This document shows positions 13,201-23,834 of a stretch of 64,000 bases of DNA, in pieces. Under the pieces are notes generated by a model. The model was not told where the DNA came from. It searched no databases and worked only from the letters and a program-made list of their open reading frames with translations. Source of the DNA: Penelope pileata. Its lineage: Eukaryota; Chordata; Aves; Galliformes; Cracidae. Each line of letters begins with the position of its first letter. Within the stretch, counting starts at the first letter, position 1. Made by a program: the position numbers and the translations under genes. Where the stretch lies: the NCBI GenBank assembly GCA_013396635.1, contig WBMW01003834.1:606813-670812 (forward strand), written 5' to 3'.

Positions 13201-16200
13201 AGTTCCCCAGCTCTGTATTTCCACACCCTTTTGTATTTTTAGATGCATGTCTGCAGCTCTTGCAAAGGCTAAAATACAATTACTGGCTGATGCATCATCT
13301 TCCCTGGAACCCCAATACCAAAATCTAAATATCAGCAAATTGTTGAATTTCAGAGATGCATCTGCGTTCAATTACTGAACTGCTGGCAAAAGTGGTGTTG
13401 ACATACTCAGTGTTACCAGTTATTTCCTCTTGGATTTGTCGAGACTGGAGGATTCCTTCTCGCTTCTGAAAAAAAAAAAAAAATTAAAAAAGGGACATTT
13501 TAATGCTTAGAGTATAGTAAAAATGCAATTGCCATCTACAAACATAATCAGGTAAGAAATCTACAAAATAAGAACTACTTTTTTTCAACAGCCTTACAGC
13601 AGAATATTATTTCAACTTGGAAGCATTTCAGAAAACTCTCTTACACAGTAACAAGAAACTTGAAACTCCACCTGTAGAAGGAAGTATTTCTTCTCCTTTC
13701 CCCATTGTTCTTAACTCACTTTTCTTTTAAAGGCCCCAATTCAGCAAGATATTTGAAACACCTAAACACATATGTAAGTATTTTAGTAGATGTATATCTT
13801 GGTGAGTTGAATTAAACTATGTGTTTCAATGAGTATCTTGGCAGATGGTGCCCATACTTCATCTTTGGCAAAATCTTGCTCCTGGGCTACTTGTTCTTTC
13901 TGCCCTGCTCTTACTTCTTTTTTAGCTCAGAGTTTTCCTCTCCTGACTTCTCTCCACACAAAACGCTCTATTTGCTTGTGATAGAAAATCAGAATGTAGG
14001 ACAAACCATTTACAGCATGCTCCAGACCCTAGTCATCCTGGTGTTAATATATGCAGTAGCTCCAATGCTCTTCTGATGCAGGAAGCCCTTCATACGTGGT
14101 ACTTAGCAGCCTGTGCCTAGAAGCTGTGCACAAAAGGGCAGAAGCTAACTCAAATGGTCACAATTTGAGTCAGTTGGAAAATGGAGGAGTTGAAAAATGT
14201 GACCTTGTTTCAAGGATGCTGACTACAGTCATCTGCTAGTGGCATACATACCACACATATGTTTTGTTTCTCTTTGTGTTCTTTTTGTTAATTCTATTTG
14301 CTGGAATTAGTAAAATTTTGCAATACAGAAAGAAAAGCCAGGCAAATGCTGACGACTGCATGTGAAGTCTAGACATTAGGCAATGATTCATGATTCTTCA
14401 CTCCTTGCCATACAAGGAAATGAGAAAAATAAATTTATGTTGGTACTAGACTTGTCTTCTACGTGGAAAAAAGAAAAGGAGAGTAACAATTCGGAAAAGT
14501 CCTTCATGGCATGTGAAGTGGAGCTACTGCTCTTCCCTGCTTTGGAGAAGATAATACGTCCCCAACCAGCAGCAATCCTGGGTGAATGATGTGCTGAGGA
14601 TTTGGCCAGGCTTGTGTCAATTACTTCAAAATTGCAGTAGTAAAATACATGAGTATCAAACCTACTTTCTGCAAGAAAGTCACACAAAGCAACCTTTCAT
14701 TCACTTCAGACTGGCACATGGAATAATTTGAATTGTCCTCTCGGATAGATTATTGTTTCAGGGGGTTTCCTCCGTATTTTTTTAAGCTCTGTTACTGGAT
14801 ATGTTGCATATGGTAACAACACTTTTAAGGAGGAACCTTAAATGTTATGAAGACAGAACAGAGTCCAGTGTGTTACGCCTGAAAGAGGAGGCATAGATCA
14901 GCTGCTGAAACCCCTTCTGTCATATGTCTTGAAAGTCTGAAGAAAAACTACATCATTTAGGGCTATATTCATCTCCAGGTTGTGCAGACAACAACAAGCA
15001 TTTGAACTTGAAGTCACAATCTAGCTCGAGTTAGAATTACACTCTGGTTTGTGGGGATTTTTTTTTCTTTGCTACAAAGTGAAAGGAAATTTTTTTTTTA
15101 TTTCCTCCCAGCGATGATCCTGATGTGTCAATGATGCATTTTGGAGCAAAAGCCCTTTTCCTCTGCTGTCCTGTGATTGAGCATCATAGCAATGGCAACT
15201 GTGCTTCCCAGTGCCCGGTTTGCTTACACAGGGAAGAAAATGGATTCCATTACTTTGCCTTCTCTCTGCAAATGAGCAATGTGACCTAAAGTATTCTCTA
15301 GTATCAATAGAAAACATATTTCACTTTTTGATAAATTGACATTCACATGAATAGGAATTACGTATTTCAATTCTATTATTGATGAAAAAGTATTAACCAC
15401 CATTAATGGAATTTCCAGGTTGCCCAAATACAACATGCATCTGTTAGACAGCTACTTGACTAGTGTGTGTCAACACAGACTTTCCTATGCTTTTTATTTG
15501 TATGAAGATTGGCGGAAAAGTCCCAGCAATAACAAACAGAATCAACCTCAGAAACATTAGTCTAAGTACATTTTCTGTGCAGGCTGCTTCCCATATACCT
15601 TTCGCACTTTGAAAACTCTCCACCTCCAAAATGACCCTAACACTCATGTCACTTGTTGTCAAGTTTGTTTTAAACTAGACAGGGAATGATACAATATTCC
15701 CCAAAATACAAATAAGTGCTAGTGAGGAGTGAAACACTGTCCAGCAATGTTCCTTAAAGATAAAAGTGACTAGAACTGGAATAATAAATTATAAAAATGA
15801 GCACCTACTATTTGAAAATCACTGACAAATAAGCAATGAATTAAAAGATTCTCCATTAAAAGGAAAACCTGGGCACAGAGTGACCACAGAAAACTTTATT
15901 TGGATAGGCTTAGCATTTTTGTCCCTCCTAGCTGAAAGACTCCACTAAACACCAAGATCTTCCTAGTTACGTATCATTTTGATTTGGTAACTGAACCTAC
16001 AAGAAACAAAAAAATACACCTGAAAGCCGGGTAGGATGTATCAAAATGGAAAGGGTCTCTCCATCTCTCTTTGCATCAGCTGTACATCACCGGCTTTCTA
16101 TAAGTGAAGGCCAACTGCTTGGTTTTCCCTGACTGCTCTGCAAATGCATTCTTACACTCCGACTTACATAACCTATCATTTAACCATTTGAGAATGGTAC

Positions 16201-19200
16201 AAATAAATAACTAGAAAAAAAAAAGTAAAAATGACAGCAAGATCCAGCTCTCCACAAACTCTCTCAGTTGTTTCATTAGAGAAGATCAAACAAAGCCTGG
16301 GCTTTGTTCAAAGTTATTTATTCTATCAGTATAGAAGGAAAAGAAAGCAATATAACAAAATAGCTACAAAAGATCCAAGTACCATTTTTTCACAAATCAC
16401 CTTAGCACACATATTTCATAGTACTCTCCTTGCTAACAGTCTTTGTACAAAACAGCCAAAGGAAACAGCAGATTTCATAAGAACTGTGCTGATTACCTGT
16501 TGGACATCAGACCTTTTTTGTTTCAGAAACATCTTTGTTTCTATTTCAGTAAGTGACATCCAACCAACACAACAACCCTCACATTTTGTGCATTTCTAAA
16601 CCTACAAAAATCATGAAATGAATTAAGGCAGCCTTCCTCAAAGTACTTTGTTCTTTTATTTTCCTTTTTTCTTCTATTCTCCTTATCAATTGTATAGGGT
16701 AGAATTCAAAACCAGCTACCACAGAGTCTGTTAAGCTTCCCTAGGCATGACCTTCCTTTACAGAACATACAAGGGTTTAGAACATCAGGCACACAAGTTT
16801 GAACACCAAATTAGGCTTTATGCTCTGCTGACTGCTGATCAAAATTTTCATTGAGTTTGAAGGGCACACACGATGAATAATAAATACAGAAGCAATCCCA
16901 CAGGATATGAAAGATGGATTTAAAAAATAAAAATAAAAAAATACTCTCCATAAAATAAAAACGAAAAATCTCTTGAACACAACTACAGTAAGAATACGGG
17001 TCCCCACCCTCTGGTTAATAGGAATCAGCATAGCCTTGGAGTTCCACTGATTGGCTTTCATCACAGACTGGGTCTGCAGGGCGAAATCTTCAGCAACACG
17101 ACTTGGATGTTGTTCTGGTGCAACTGCTTTCTCTGCAATCTGCTGGTGCCTAAAGCTACAGCTGTGTAGCTAAAAGGCAAAGCACTGAGCCAGATTCTCC
17201 CCCTACTTATTGTTTTTAAATTGGTTTATCTCTACTGACTTCAGTGGATTTGCTGTTGAACTACGTTAGCCTATTAAACAAGAGGAGAATTATGTCCATT
17301 GATTTCAATGGGAATTTTGTCTGGATATACAGAGTGACAGCAAAACGCAAGACCTGGTTCTTTATTTAAGGACTATGCTGCTCTTTTTTAGCTTCTCATC
17401 CCAAAGATGCTCTGACTGTTTCACCTTTGCTTTTGGTAGAACCCTGAGATAAACCAGGTTGATAAATATATTTATAATGTCTAAAGAAAACTGTTTGAGA
17501 ATTATGTTCCTCTGAAGCCTTAGACGCATAACTGCAGATCTCCTGGGGTTCTCACTCATCTGCTGAAGAGAAATCCACCAACTAGAATCTAACAGTCAAC
17601 AAATTGATTATCAGACATCACTGATGCATCTACCAGAAACTGTCCTTCAGATTTCTCCCCAGATTACATAACTCCTCTGATGTGAATCCTGGCAAAAAGA
17701 GTGGTTACTGTCTCAGATCTGTCCCACATTTTCAGACATTCAATACTTGAGCTGTTTGCAGCTCACAGTTCAGCGTAACATCAGTTAAAACACAAATAAT
17801 CACAGTTACAGTGTGAAAAGTAAAGACAAAGATAGCTGGAGAAGAAGAAAAGTAAATCAAATGGGAAGAGGCCAAACAAGATAGAGCAAACACAAGCCCA
17901 ACTGAAAGAAAACCAGTAAACAGAATAACATGAAGAGCTTGGATGGATGTGGCTCTAGTAAGGAGACTGACAGAAAAGATTTAGTTGATGGGGTTTTTTT
18001 GCATGCTTATGAGAAAGCCAACACAGTAATCAGACTAAATTAGCATGCACAATGCTGAAAAAGAATATTTAGTCACCTAACATGAATCTGAATGTAATAA
18101 ACAGTGACAATTCATCATTCAGTGCCAAGAATGATTTGAATCTCTACACAACTGAGAATACCGTCAAAAATGGGAAAAATAGTAATTCAAGAGATCATTT
18201 TGGGTGATAAGCAAATGCATTCCAACAATAATAATGCTTCATGTATTTTTAATGTCAGAGCCTGGCCACTTCACAATCAAAATATGACATCCTGAGCCAC
18301 AATTCAATCTGGGAAAGCACTTCTGCCTTTTTGTGGTTGAAGCACTGTTAGCAGGGAAGATGCACATGTGATTCTTGTCAGCCAAAGAGACACACACATG
18401 CACGCCCAAACAGAAACTCTAGTTGTCTTTTTCAAAAACAAAAACAACAACAACAAAAAACCTCAGACCATTTCCCAATGCTGCCAGAAGTTGTTTAATA
18501 TCTCTCTTACCTGCACAACAACAACCTGAATGGACACATGATCTGGGAGTCTGATTGGTGCTCGGAAGTATTGTGACAATGCAACCAGAAGATGAAGTAT
18601 TGCTACGAGACTTTTAGCATGAACAGCTGAAATAGATATTAAAAGCACACGTTATAAACTGCTAAGTAGGTAGGGCACATATCTTTACTCTTTGAGATGT
18701 AGGGATTATGGGACTCTCCTCCTCTTGCCACCTGGAGCCAGATGCGCTTTTAAGGAACCTCTCCTTGATTTTTCTCCTCCTGCTCAACAGGTCATGTGAA
18801 TGCAACCCAATCAGTATTATTCGTCAGCACCAAAGCATTAGTTTTTGCAACATGTCTGGATGCCATAGGCTACTGTAGATGGAAATCTTAAGTTAATCCA
18901 AAAGCCAGATTTCATGTACAATGGCTTAAGTGATGTCTATGCATTCTCTTTGCCTTGCCTTTTATACCTTTTACTTCAGTAAGGATTTATGGACTATCAG
19001 AAAGATATTTTTGTATTCCTAACATGCACTTATTCATTTTTAAGTGTCACGAAGTCTGCAGGATAATAAACGAGTCTGTTTTGGCAGAAGCCCTAAGCAA
19101 TAACTTACTAAACGCAATGACTCACACATTCCTCGTGAAGTTGTTATAGTTCTTGTTGTTGAAGCTTTTTCACAGCAGGTTTCATAAGGGTAGTTAACAC

Positions 19201-22200
19201 TAACATGACTTACAGGATATCAAAAGCCATACTGTAGGAAATCAAGTATCAAACCACTGGCATCAAAATGAATCTTAATTCTAATTCCTATTAATCTTTC
19301 ACACTCTTTTTTTTCCCACTTATAGTCTTCCCCAGAGTAGCATTCCAAAACAACCTTAAGAGGACAGTGAACTTAAGTATTTTAAGTATGAACCAACCAA
19401 TAACTGCTACCTTACTTCACTGTAAAGCAAGATCAGATTCAGTCACATATTCTTCTTCATTATTTTCTAGTGCTCAACTAAGAAGTAGAGATTTCACCAC
19501 CTACTCACACACAAAAAATATGATATCACTGTCAAATTTTGCTGGGGTGCCAGTGGTAGGGGATGAGGTGCTTTAGCAAAATGCTAAGAGGTCTGACCGC
19601 CTAGCATCGATATGTGCTACAGCTGGATCCAGCTGCTGCAGTCTATCTTCAGCTCTAAAACACATGTAAAGCATTAAATTAAAACTAGAAGTTAAATCAT
19701 CAGGCTGCTCCAAACACCCTGCATCCAGCTTTATAACAGAAAGTGCAAAAAAAAACCAAAACAAAAAACCTGAGGGAAAGGCTGGAGAGAGAAGGAGACA
19801 GGAAACTCAGTGGGACCACACGAAAGGGAGCCAGTGACAACAAATCTTCACTCTTCCTCCCTGGAGCTATTTCTCTCATAGCTTTGTTGTGAAAAGAACA
19901 TGCGACACAAAACAGCTCAGGATAGGTACAGGAAACAGGGAAACTGCTACATACTGTTACAGGTATTCACTAGGGTAAAAATTTAAAACAGATTAAGGGG
20001 CCTAATTTTCTAAAATTATTGATAACCTGCTTTCTGCAACACATCCATTGAAGTATCTTGTGTTGGTCATTTCTATGCAGATATTCCTATGTTCATTTCT
20101 AATACAATAGAATAGAAAGGGTACAGTACTTATCTTGATGAGAATTTTGTAAGCAAAATCAGTGGCTCAGATTTTGTCCTAAACAACCAGAAACACTATT
20201 AATATCTAAGTTGTACATCTTATACAAATGCAGTGTCTGGATCTAGCTCATCCACAACATTTATGCACATACTTGTTCCTTTTGGGAAATTAATTTAGTA
20301 ACAGAAAACTTAAGCTGGTATGCAGACGGACATAAGAACAGAAATACCATATTTTGATAGTTCCTGAAAAGAAAGTTCAAATTGGAGGATGAGCAGCAGG
20401 AAAGAGGGCAGAGTGTACTGCATGTGTTCTCCCTTTCCTTTATCTCCAACCAAAGAGCAGCTCCTACCATAAATACCAGGTTTCAGCTTTCCCTTAGCAT
20501 TGGATGTTTAAGAATTCCAGATAGGAACTATAAACTCTCAGCTGTCAACTAATGGGAACAGCACAGAAAACAAGCAACTTACAGTCAACATTCCACTTAA
20601 TGCTTCTTGGCGGGAGTTTAAGGGTTTCATTGATCTTCTCAAGCACTGTCTGTAGCTTCTGTTTCTGAGCAATTTCAGACTGAGTAACTTCAGCAACATT
20701 TAGCTTCTCACTTTCAAGTTTCTCTGAAGCAAAGAGAAAACAGCCAGTCAACTTCATGAGGAGCACAAAAACAGTGAATGCAGCCAGATGGCTGTTCAAG
20801 AGATATCAACTTCCCAGTTTCAAAATTATATGCTTTTGCATACAGGACCACTTTCCTCTGCGTTTCTGAACTTGTAAAGATAGCCACACTAAAGGCTAAT
20901 AAGAATTTGTGCAAATCCCATTAGATTGGGAGGTAAGAGCCATTATTTCTACTGCTACTGGATAAAGAGTATTCTGTATGTAACCAGCTTGTACAGCAGA
21001 CCATCAAACCTCAGAGAGATAGATACCAACTTTAAGAAGATTTGTTTCATCAGTGAAGCCTCATGGCTTCTCCCTCAGATTCAGGAGATTTAAGAAATTT
21101 ACCTGGGCCATAAGTGATAGAAGTGAAATGGCATCATATTCACAGAGGTGAAAGATGCACTCAAGGAAAGTGAACCAGTATTTCTAGAAGTATGAAAACA
21201 ATGAAAACGTTGGGCAATTTATTTCTCTGAAATCACAGCCCTCTTCTGAACTTAAAATTTGCAGTAGATTTTAAATTATTTTGCAATTTGGTTTGTTAAT
21301 AATAAGTACAGATTGCTTGGCTTATATAAACTCAGTCTGGCTTGCTTTAACCGGATTTAAGCAAAATCAGTAGAAGTCTGGTGTGAACTAGATCTGCACA
21401 GTAGTGAGTAAAGGTTAAGGTAGGTAACATATCTGTTAAACTACAGAAAACATGAGCATGAATTAACTGAAGACAGATTCAGACTCAAAAGAGAAATAAA
21501 ACATGTGATGTTTGCCCTGTCTCAGGAGCACCAGCATGCTGCTCCATGGATGTAACAGAGACACAGGAACAAGTTCCATTATTGCTACTATAAAAGATAA
21601 TGCTAACGTTCTGTAAAACTGCCATTAATTAGGAAGTTAAGAAAATTTAGCAATAAAAGCTTCCTGATAACAACACTGGAGACAAAATACTGGTCACCTA
21701 CCAATTTTTTTCTACAAAAGAATGTGTTGTCAGGTTTGGTAAAAGTTGATCTTGTTTTCAAGCGAAGTCAACTATCTTCCCAAACAAAGTGAGTCTGGCC
21801 TATCAGTCTATGAATTCTATCCAAAAAGCTGCTATCTCCATGGGTTTCTTGTGTCTCCACAGTACTCAGCCTGTGCATAGTCTCACAACAAGACCAGAGT
21901 CTTAGTTAGCATAGACTTGATCTACAAGGAACCAAGGATCATGGAAAAGATTCCAGTCAAATCAATAAATGCTGGATCAGTATACACATATTTAGACACA
22001 GGCTGTATCTGATTTGCATTTTTTGGGGTTTGGGTGAAGTCACTGGAGGTCTGCCCATAAGAATCAAATTGCTCAGTCTGGGCCATATCCATTCCACCAC
22101 AACATATTCAATAGCTTAACCATTCATAGAAGTGAATAGTCTACATAGTCTTTATTAGAAGTGCTCACATGATGTTTCAAGATTCATTTAAGATACTGAA

Positions 22201-23834
22201 AAGAAATTTACTGGAGACTTTATGAGCTGTAATAACTAAGAAAGTGGCTTCCAAGCCAACAGTTAAAAAAGCACACGCCAGCTCTGCATTAGCAGTTTCT
22301 TTTCTCTATCTGTTTCTCAGCTGAAGTTCAGTTTGCAGTCCGCTGGGTACCATTACCTCAGTAATGTTAAGAGCCAGACATCAAGTCAGAAAGAATTCCA
22401 GTTTTCCAGAGGAACTCCAAGATGTGACTAAACTACAGTATGGAACCAGCACAGATTAAAAACATCCACCATCGTACTGAAAATACTCTTGCTTTTAAAC
22501 TTACTTTCCACTTGTAACACTGTTGAGTTTGTACAGCACATATGCAGATAATAAATTCAATTGGAGTGAATTCTGTTGCCAAGATGAGAACCCCAGTGCT
22601 CTCTAGCATCCCAGGTAGGCTTTATGTTGTTCTCATCAGTTACAGAGCACCACACATTGCACTGTAGCTATGAGGACTGTGCATACAGCCTATTGCTCAA
22701 GGGTCTCATAATACAATGCTATTTTTATATCACTTAGAGGCATAAATGTAAGATGACACCAGGGCTCCTAAGTAGGAACAAGTGAAGCACTTACTGACAA
22801 AGTGACCCAACACATGCGCATATATTTTTTCTTACCAAATAATTTCTGCAGTACTTGTCCATCATACAGGTCTTCAGCCAAGTCTTTCACAATAATCCTC
22901 TCCCCTACCAACACATCATTAATCCAGTCAATTAATACCTATATGGAAAAGACAAATTTGGCACAATTATACCCTATTCATTTGCAATTTAAAACACATG
23001 TCAATTTGTACAATGTTGAAATTATTTAGCAGAAAGAATACCAAAGCTGCGATGCTTCAAAATACAATCAGTCTGAAATGCCATCAGAAGAAAATACGAA
23101 GGACTCAGGAAGGACTTGTCTAAGGTGGCTGAGTCACTGCACCACAAGGTCCAGACAAATACACAATTGACATATTGCTTTCTGAAATGAAATCTGTCAT
23201 TTGATGTCAGTAGTATCTTAACATTTTATTGTGAAGTAAAAGGTGTTGAAGTTGATTCTAATGAAGCTTCCTGCTGAAATTCTAATCCCCAAAATCACAA
23301 AGACTATGAGGGAAGTCAGTGTAATTTTACATTGGGGGGTGGGATAGGACCAAGATTCAGGACTTGGGGGTTTAATCCCAATTGTTAGTCCCTTTGTGCC
23401 GTATCTAGAGAAAGATGCTTCAAAAACTGACCTGCACAGTTCACTGGGATGTACGGACCACGTGGTTTCATTCAATTAATATCCAAATAGAGCTCGGAAG
23501 CATTCCAATGAAAGAGGCAGCGATAGTATTAAAAACAGTCTCCCTTTCTCAAAAGTGTTTATATGCATTTCATTACCTTCATTAGTTCTTGTAATTTTGG
23601 GTCATTTCTTGAATTTGGATCAACCATTGTTCGGACTTCATTTTCCTCTGGAAGGTTTAAAAGGAAGATGTTAGAAACTATTACAGGTATGACACTATTT
23701 TACATCAAGCTTTTATGTTGAGATGTAAAATTGTTGTCAATTACCTAGCATAGTGTCCTCAGGGTCTAGCTCGAATGGAATCGGACTGAGAGGTAAGTTA
23801 ATGGCATTTATTCCTTCTTCCTGTAATTCAGATA
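4195..23834 (-). CDS. PARVA: Alpha-parvin gene, exons 2-13 (exon 1 outside the window)
   Basis: Alpha-parvin is a cytoplasmic focal-adhesion adaptor. It binds F-actin, integrin-linked kinase and paxillin, and links integrins to the actin cytoskeleton in the ILK-PINCH-parvin complex. Twelve exons were assembled by hand: 23745-23834, 23577-23647, 22836-22938, 20583-20723, 18511-18626, 13407-13465, 12322-12341, 11014-11075, 10287-10355, 8514-8615, 7669-7741, 4195-4271. They total 983 nt in one open frame ending in TGA, and correspond to residues 46-372 of the mammalian protein with no net indel. All internal introns are GT-AG. PARVA is preferred over PARVB because exon 5 carries INETLKLPPRSIKWNVD and exon 2 carries INLPLSPIPFELDPEDTML; beta-parvin differs strongly at both. 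The exon with the start codon was not found, so the gene is 5'-partial here. Family assignment is from memory of the parvin sequences; the exon structure is read directly. Confidence 0.97.
4272..7668 (-). other. PARVA: PARVA intron 12
   Basis: 3397 bp of AT-rich intron with no recognisable coding sequence or transposon. It contains a C10 run at 6509-6518 and a perfect odd palindrome at 5440-5460. The open frames at 5511-5804 and 6079-6315 show no protein similarity I recognise. Confidence 0.85.
7669..7741 (-). CDS. PARVA: PARVA exon 12 (CH2 domain)
   Basis: 73 nt encoding VLNVSFAFELMQDGGLEKPK then PRPE (residues 324-347), plus the first base of Asp348. The acceptor is actag|GTCCTC and the donor G|GTATCT. 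It is the penultimate coding exon and forms a late CH2 helix and its following loop. Confidence 0.97.
7742..8513 (-). other. PARVA: PARVA intron 11
   Basis: 772 bp, AT-rich. Beyond its GT-AG splice sites I see nothing in it. Confidence 0.85.
8514..8615 (-). CDS. PARVA: PARVA exon 11 (CH2 domain)
   Basis: 102 nt, phase 0 at both ends, encoding FADGVYLVLLMGLLEGYFVP then LHSFFLTPDSFEQK (residues 290-323). It contains the FADGVYLVLLMGLLE core helix of CH2. GYFVPLHSFFLTPDSFEQ fits alpha-parvin, whereas beta-parvin reads DYFVPLHHFYLTPESFDQ. The acceptor is tacag|TTTGCA and the donor AAG|GTAATC. Confidence 0.97.
8616..10286 (-). other. PARVA: PARVA intron 10
   Basis: 1671 bp. It contains the CR1 fragment at 8999-9319 and otherwise nothing I can identify. 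Confidence 0.85.
8999..9319 (+). mobile_element. CR1 LINE, 5'-truncated 3' end
   Basis: About 320 bp matching the end of the avian CR1 reverse-transcriptase ORF and its 3'UTR. The decayed ORF reads LDIRKNFYAERRVRHWNRLP then REVVESPS, which is the conserved CR1 C terminus. The 3'UTR text 'gacttgatgatcttaagggtcttttcc' is characteristic when read in parts, and the element ends in GATTCTATGATTCTAT (9304-9319), the CR1 terminal repeat. It lies on the plus strand, antisense to PARVA, in intron 10. 5' truncation is usual for CR1. The 5' boundary is uncertain by tens of bases. Confidence 0.9.
10287..10355 (-). CDS. PARVA: PARVA exon 10 (CH2 domain)
   Basis: 69 nt, phase 0 at both ends, encoding TLITFVNKHLNKLNLEVTEL then ETQ (residues 267-289). 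This helix-rich segment of CH2 is almost invariant between alpha- and beta-parvin. The acceptor is tttcag|ACTCTC and the donor CAG|GTAGGA. Confidence 0.97.
10356..11013 (-). other. PARVA: PARVA intron 9
   Basis: 658 bp beginning with the non-consensus donor GTTGGA. It includes an impure CA/TG microsatellite around 10935-10982. Nothing else was recognised. Confidence 0.85.
10935..10982. repeat. Impure (CA)n microsatellite
   Basis: Interrupted CA dinucleotides with CG, TA and GCATG interruptions, inside PARVA intron 9. It is short and degenerate. Confidence 0.6.
11014..11075 (-). CDS. PARVA: PARVA exon 9 (start of CH2)
   Basis: 62 nt. AA completes Glu246, then RDAFDTLFDHAPDKLNVVKK (residues 247-266). 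This leads into CH2, whose N-terminal helix takes part in binding paxillin LD motifs and whose fold contacts ILK. The acceptor is tttcag|AAAGAG. The donor is AAG|GTTGGA, which matches the GT and the +5 G but departs from the usual GTRAGT. Confidence 0.95.
11076..12321 (-). other. PARVA: PARVA intron 8
   Basis: 1246 bp following the microexon. It starts with the strong donor GTAAGTTC. An A-run lies at about 11626-11639. No coding sequence or transposon was recognised; the 103-codon plus-strand frame at 11944-12255 has no recognisable similarity. Confidence 0.85.
12322..12341 (-). CDS. PARVA: PARVA exon 8, a 20-nt microexon (linker)
   Basis: The exon is only 20 nt on the sense strand: GGCATTTTCAGGAAGACATG. 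It supplies the last base of Glu239, then AFSGRH (residues 240-245), then the first base of Glu246. It is needed to keep the frame: exon 7 ends in GA and exon 9 starts with AA AGA, so a 20-nt exon restores it exactly. The upstream tract is T-rich and ends in catag; the downstream donor GTAAGTTC is strong. The human residues here, as I recall, are ALSGRH. This exon is too short for ORF-based prediction. Confidence 0.93.
12342..13406 (-). other. PARVA: PARVA intron 7
   Basis: 1065 bp preceding the microexon. The sense-strand 3' end has a T-rich tract (TTTTTTGTTTGTTTTCATAG), suitable for recognising a very short exon. Nothing else was recognised. Confidence 0.85.
13407..13465 (-). CDS. PARVA: PARVA exon 7 (linker between CH1 and CH2)
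   Basis: 59 nt encoding KREGILQSRQIQEEITGNT (residues 220-238) plus two bases of Glu239. The charged, Gln-rich stretch belongs to the linker between the CH domains. The acceptor follows an A-run on the plus strand, which is a long poly-pyrimidine tract on the sense strand (ttttcag|AAGCGA). The donor is GA|GTATGT. It starts in phase 0. Confidence 0.95.
13466..18510 (-). other. PARVA: PARVA intron 6
   Basis: 5045 bp, the longest intron apart from intron 1. It is AT-rich, with no recognisable transposon. Open frames on both strands (for example 14383-14589 and 16231-16599) look random and carry no known motif. Confidence 0.85.
18511..18626 (-). CDS. PARVA: PARVA exon 6 (end of CH1)
   Basis: 116 nt. 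It completes the split Ser codon and then encodes VHAKSLVAILHLLVALSQYF, RAPIRLPDHV and SIQVVVVQ (residues 182-219). It closes CH1 (to about residue 202) and runs into the inter-domain linker. The acceptor is ttcag|CTGTTC and the donor CAG|GTAAGA. It ends in phase 0. Confidence 0.97.
18627..20582 (-). other. PARVA: PARVA intron 5
   Basis: 1956 bp between exons 5 and 6. I see nothing further in it. Confidence 0.85.
20583..20723 (-). CDS. PARVA: PARVA exon 5 (CH1 domain)
   Basis: 141 nt encoding residues 135-180, from KLESEKLNVAEVTQSEIAQK through INETLKLPPRSIKWNVD, ending on the first base of a Ser codon. This is the central part of CH1. The INETLKLPPRSIKW segment separates alpha-parvin from beta- and gamma-parvin. 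The acceptor is cttcag|AGAAAC and the donor T|GTAAGT, a near-consensus site. Confidence 0.97.
20724..22835 (-). other. PARVA: PARVA intron 4
   Basis: 2112 bp between exons 4 and 5. No element was recognised. Confidence 0.85.
22836..22938 (-). CDS. PARVA: PARVA exon 4 (CH1 domain)
   Basis: 103 nt encoding VLIDWINDVLVGERIIVKDL then AEDLYDGQVLQKLF (residues 100-133) plus the first base of Glu134. This is the first half of CH1. It contains the WIN and DLYDGQVL motifs typical of parvin CH domains, where the DG-containing helix is part of the actin-binding fold. The acceptor is tatag|GTATTA and the donor G|GTAAGA. Confidence 0.97.
22939..23576 (-). other. PARVA: PARVA intron 3
   Basis: 638 bp between exons 3 and 4, with a plus-strand G-run near 23334-23345. 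Nothing else was recognised. Confidence 0.85.
23577..23647 (-). CDS. PARVA: PARVA exon 3 (start of CH1)
   Basis: 71 nt. Two bases complete the split Glu codon, followed by ENEVRTMVDPNSRNDPKLQE and LMK (residues 77-99). It enters CH1, which starts near residue 95. The acceptor is ccag|AGGAAA and the donor AAG|GTAATG. The human protein, as I recall it, has SRSDP where this has SRNDP. It is separated from exon 2 by only 97 bp. Confidence 0.95.
23648..23744 (-). other. PARVA: PARVA intron 2 (very short)
   Basis: Only 97 bp, from donor GTAATT after exon 2 to a ttccag acceptor before exon 3. Its position between residues 75 and 76 is set by exact codon continuity. Confidence 0.9.
23745..23834 (-). 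CDS. PARVA: PARVA exon 2 (N-terminal region before CH1)
   Basis: 90 nt, beginning with the last two bases (TA) of a split Val codon. It encodes SELQEEGINAINLPLSPIPF followed by ELDPEDTML, mammalian residues 47-75, and ends on the first base of a Glu codon. The acceptor reads cctag before TATCTG and the donor is G|GTAATT. This is the conserved low-complexity segment just upstream of CH1. As I recall it, the human protein has Met where this reads Ile in EEGINAI. The preceding exon must end in phase 1, which constrains a search for exon 1. Confidence 0.95.
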
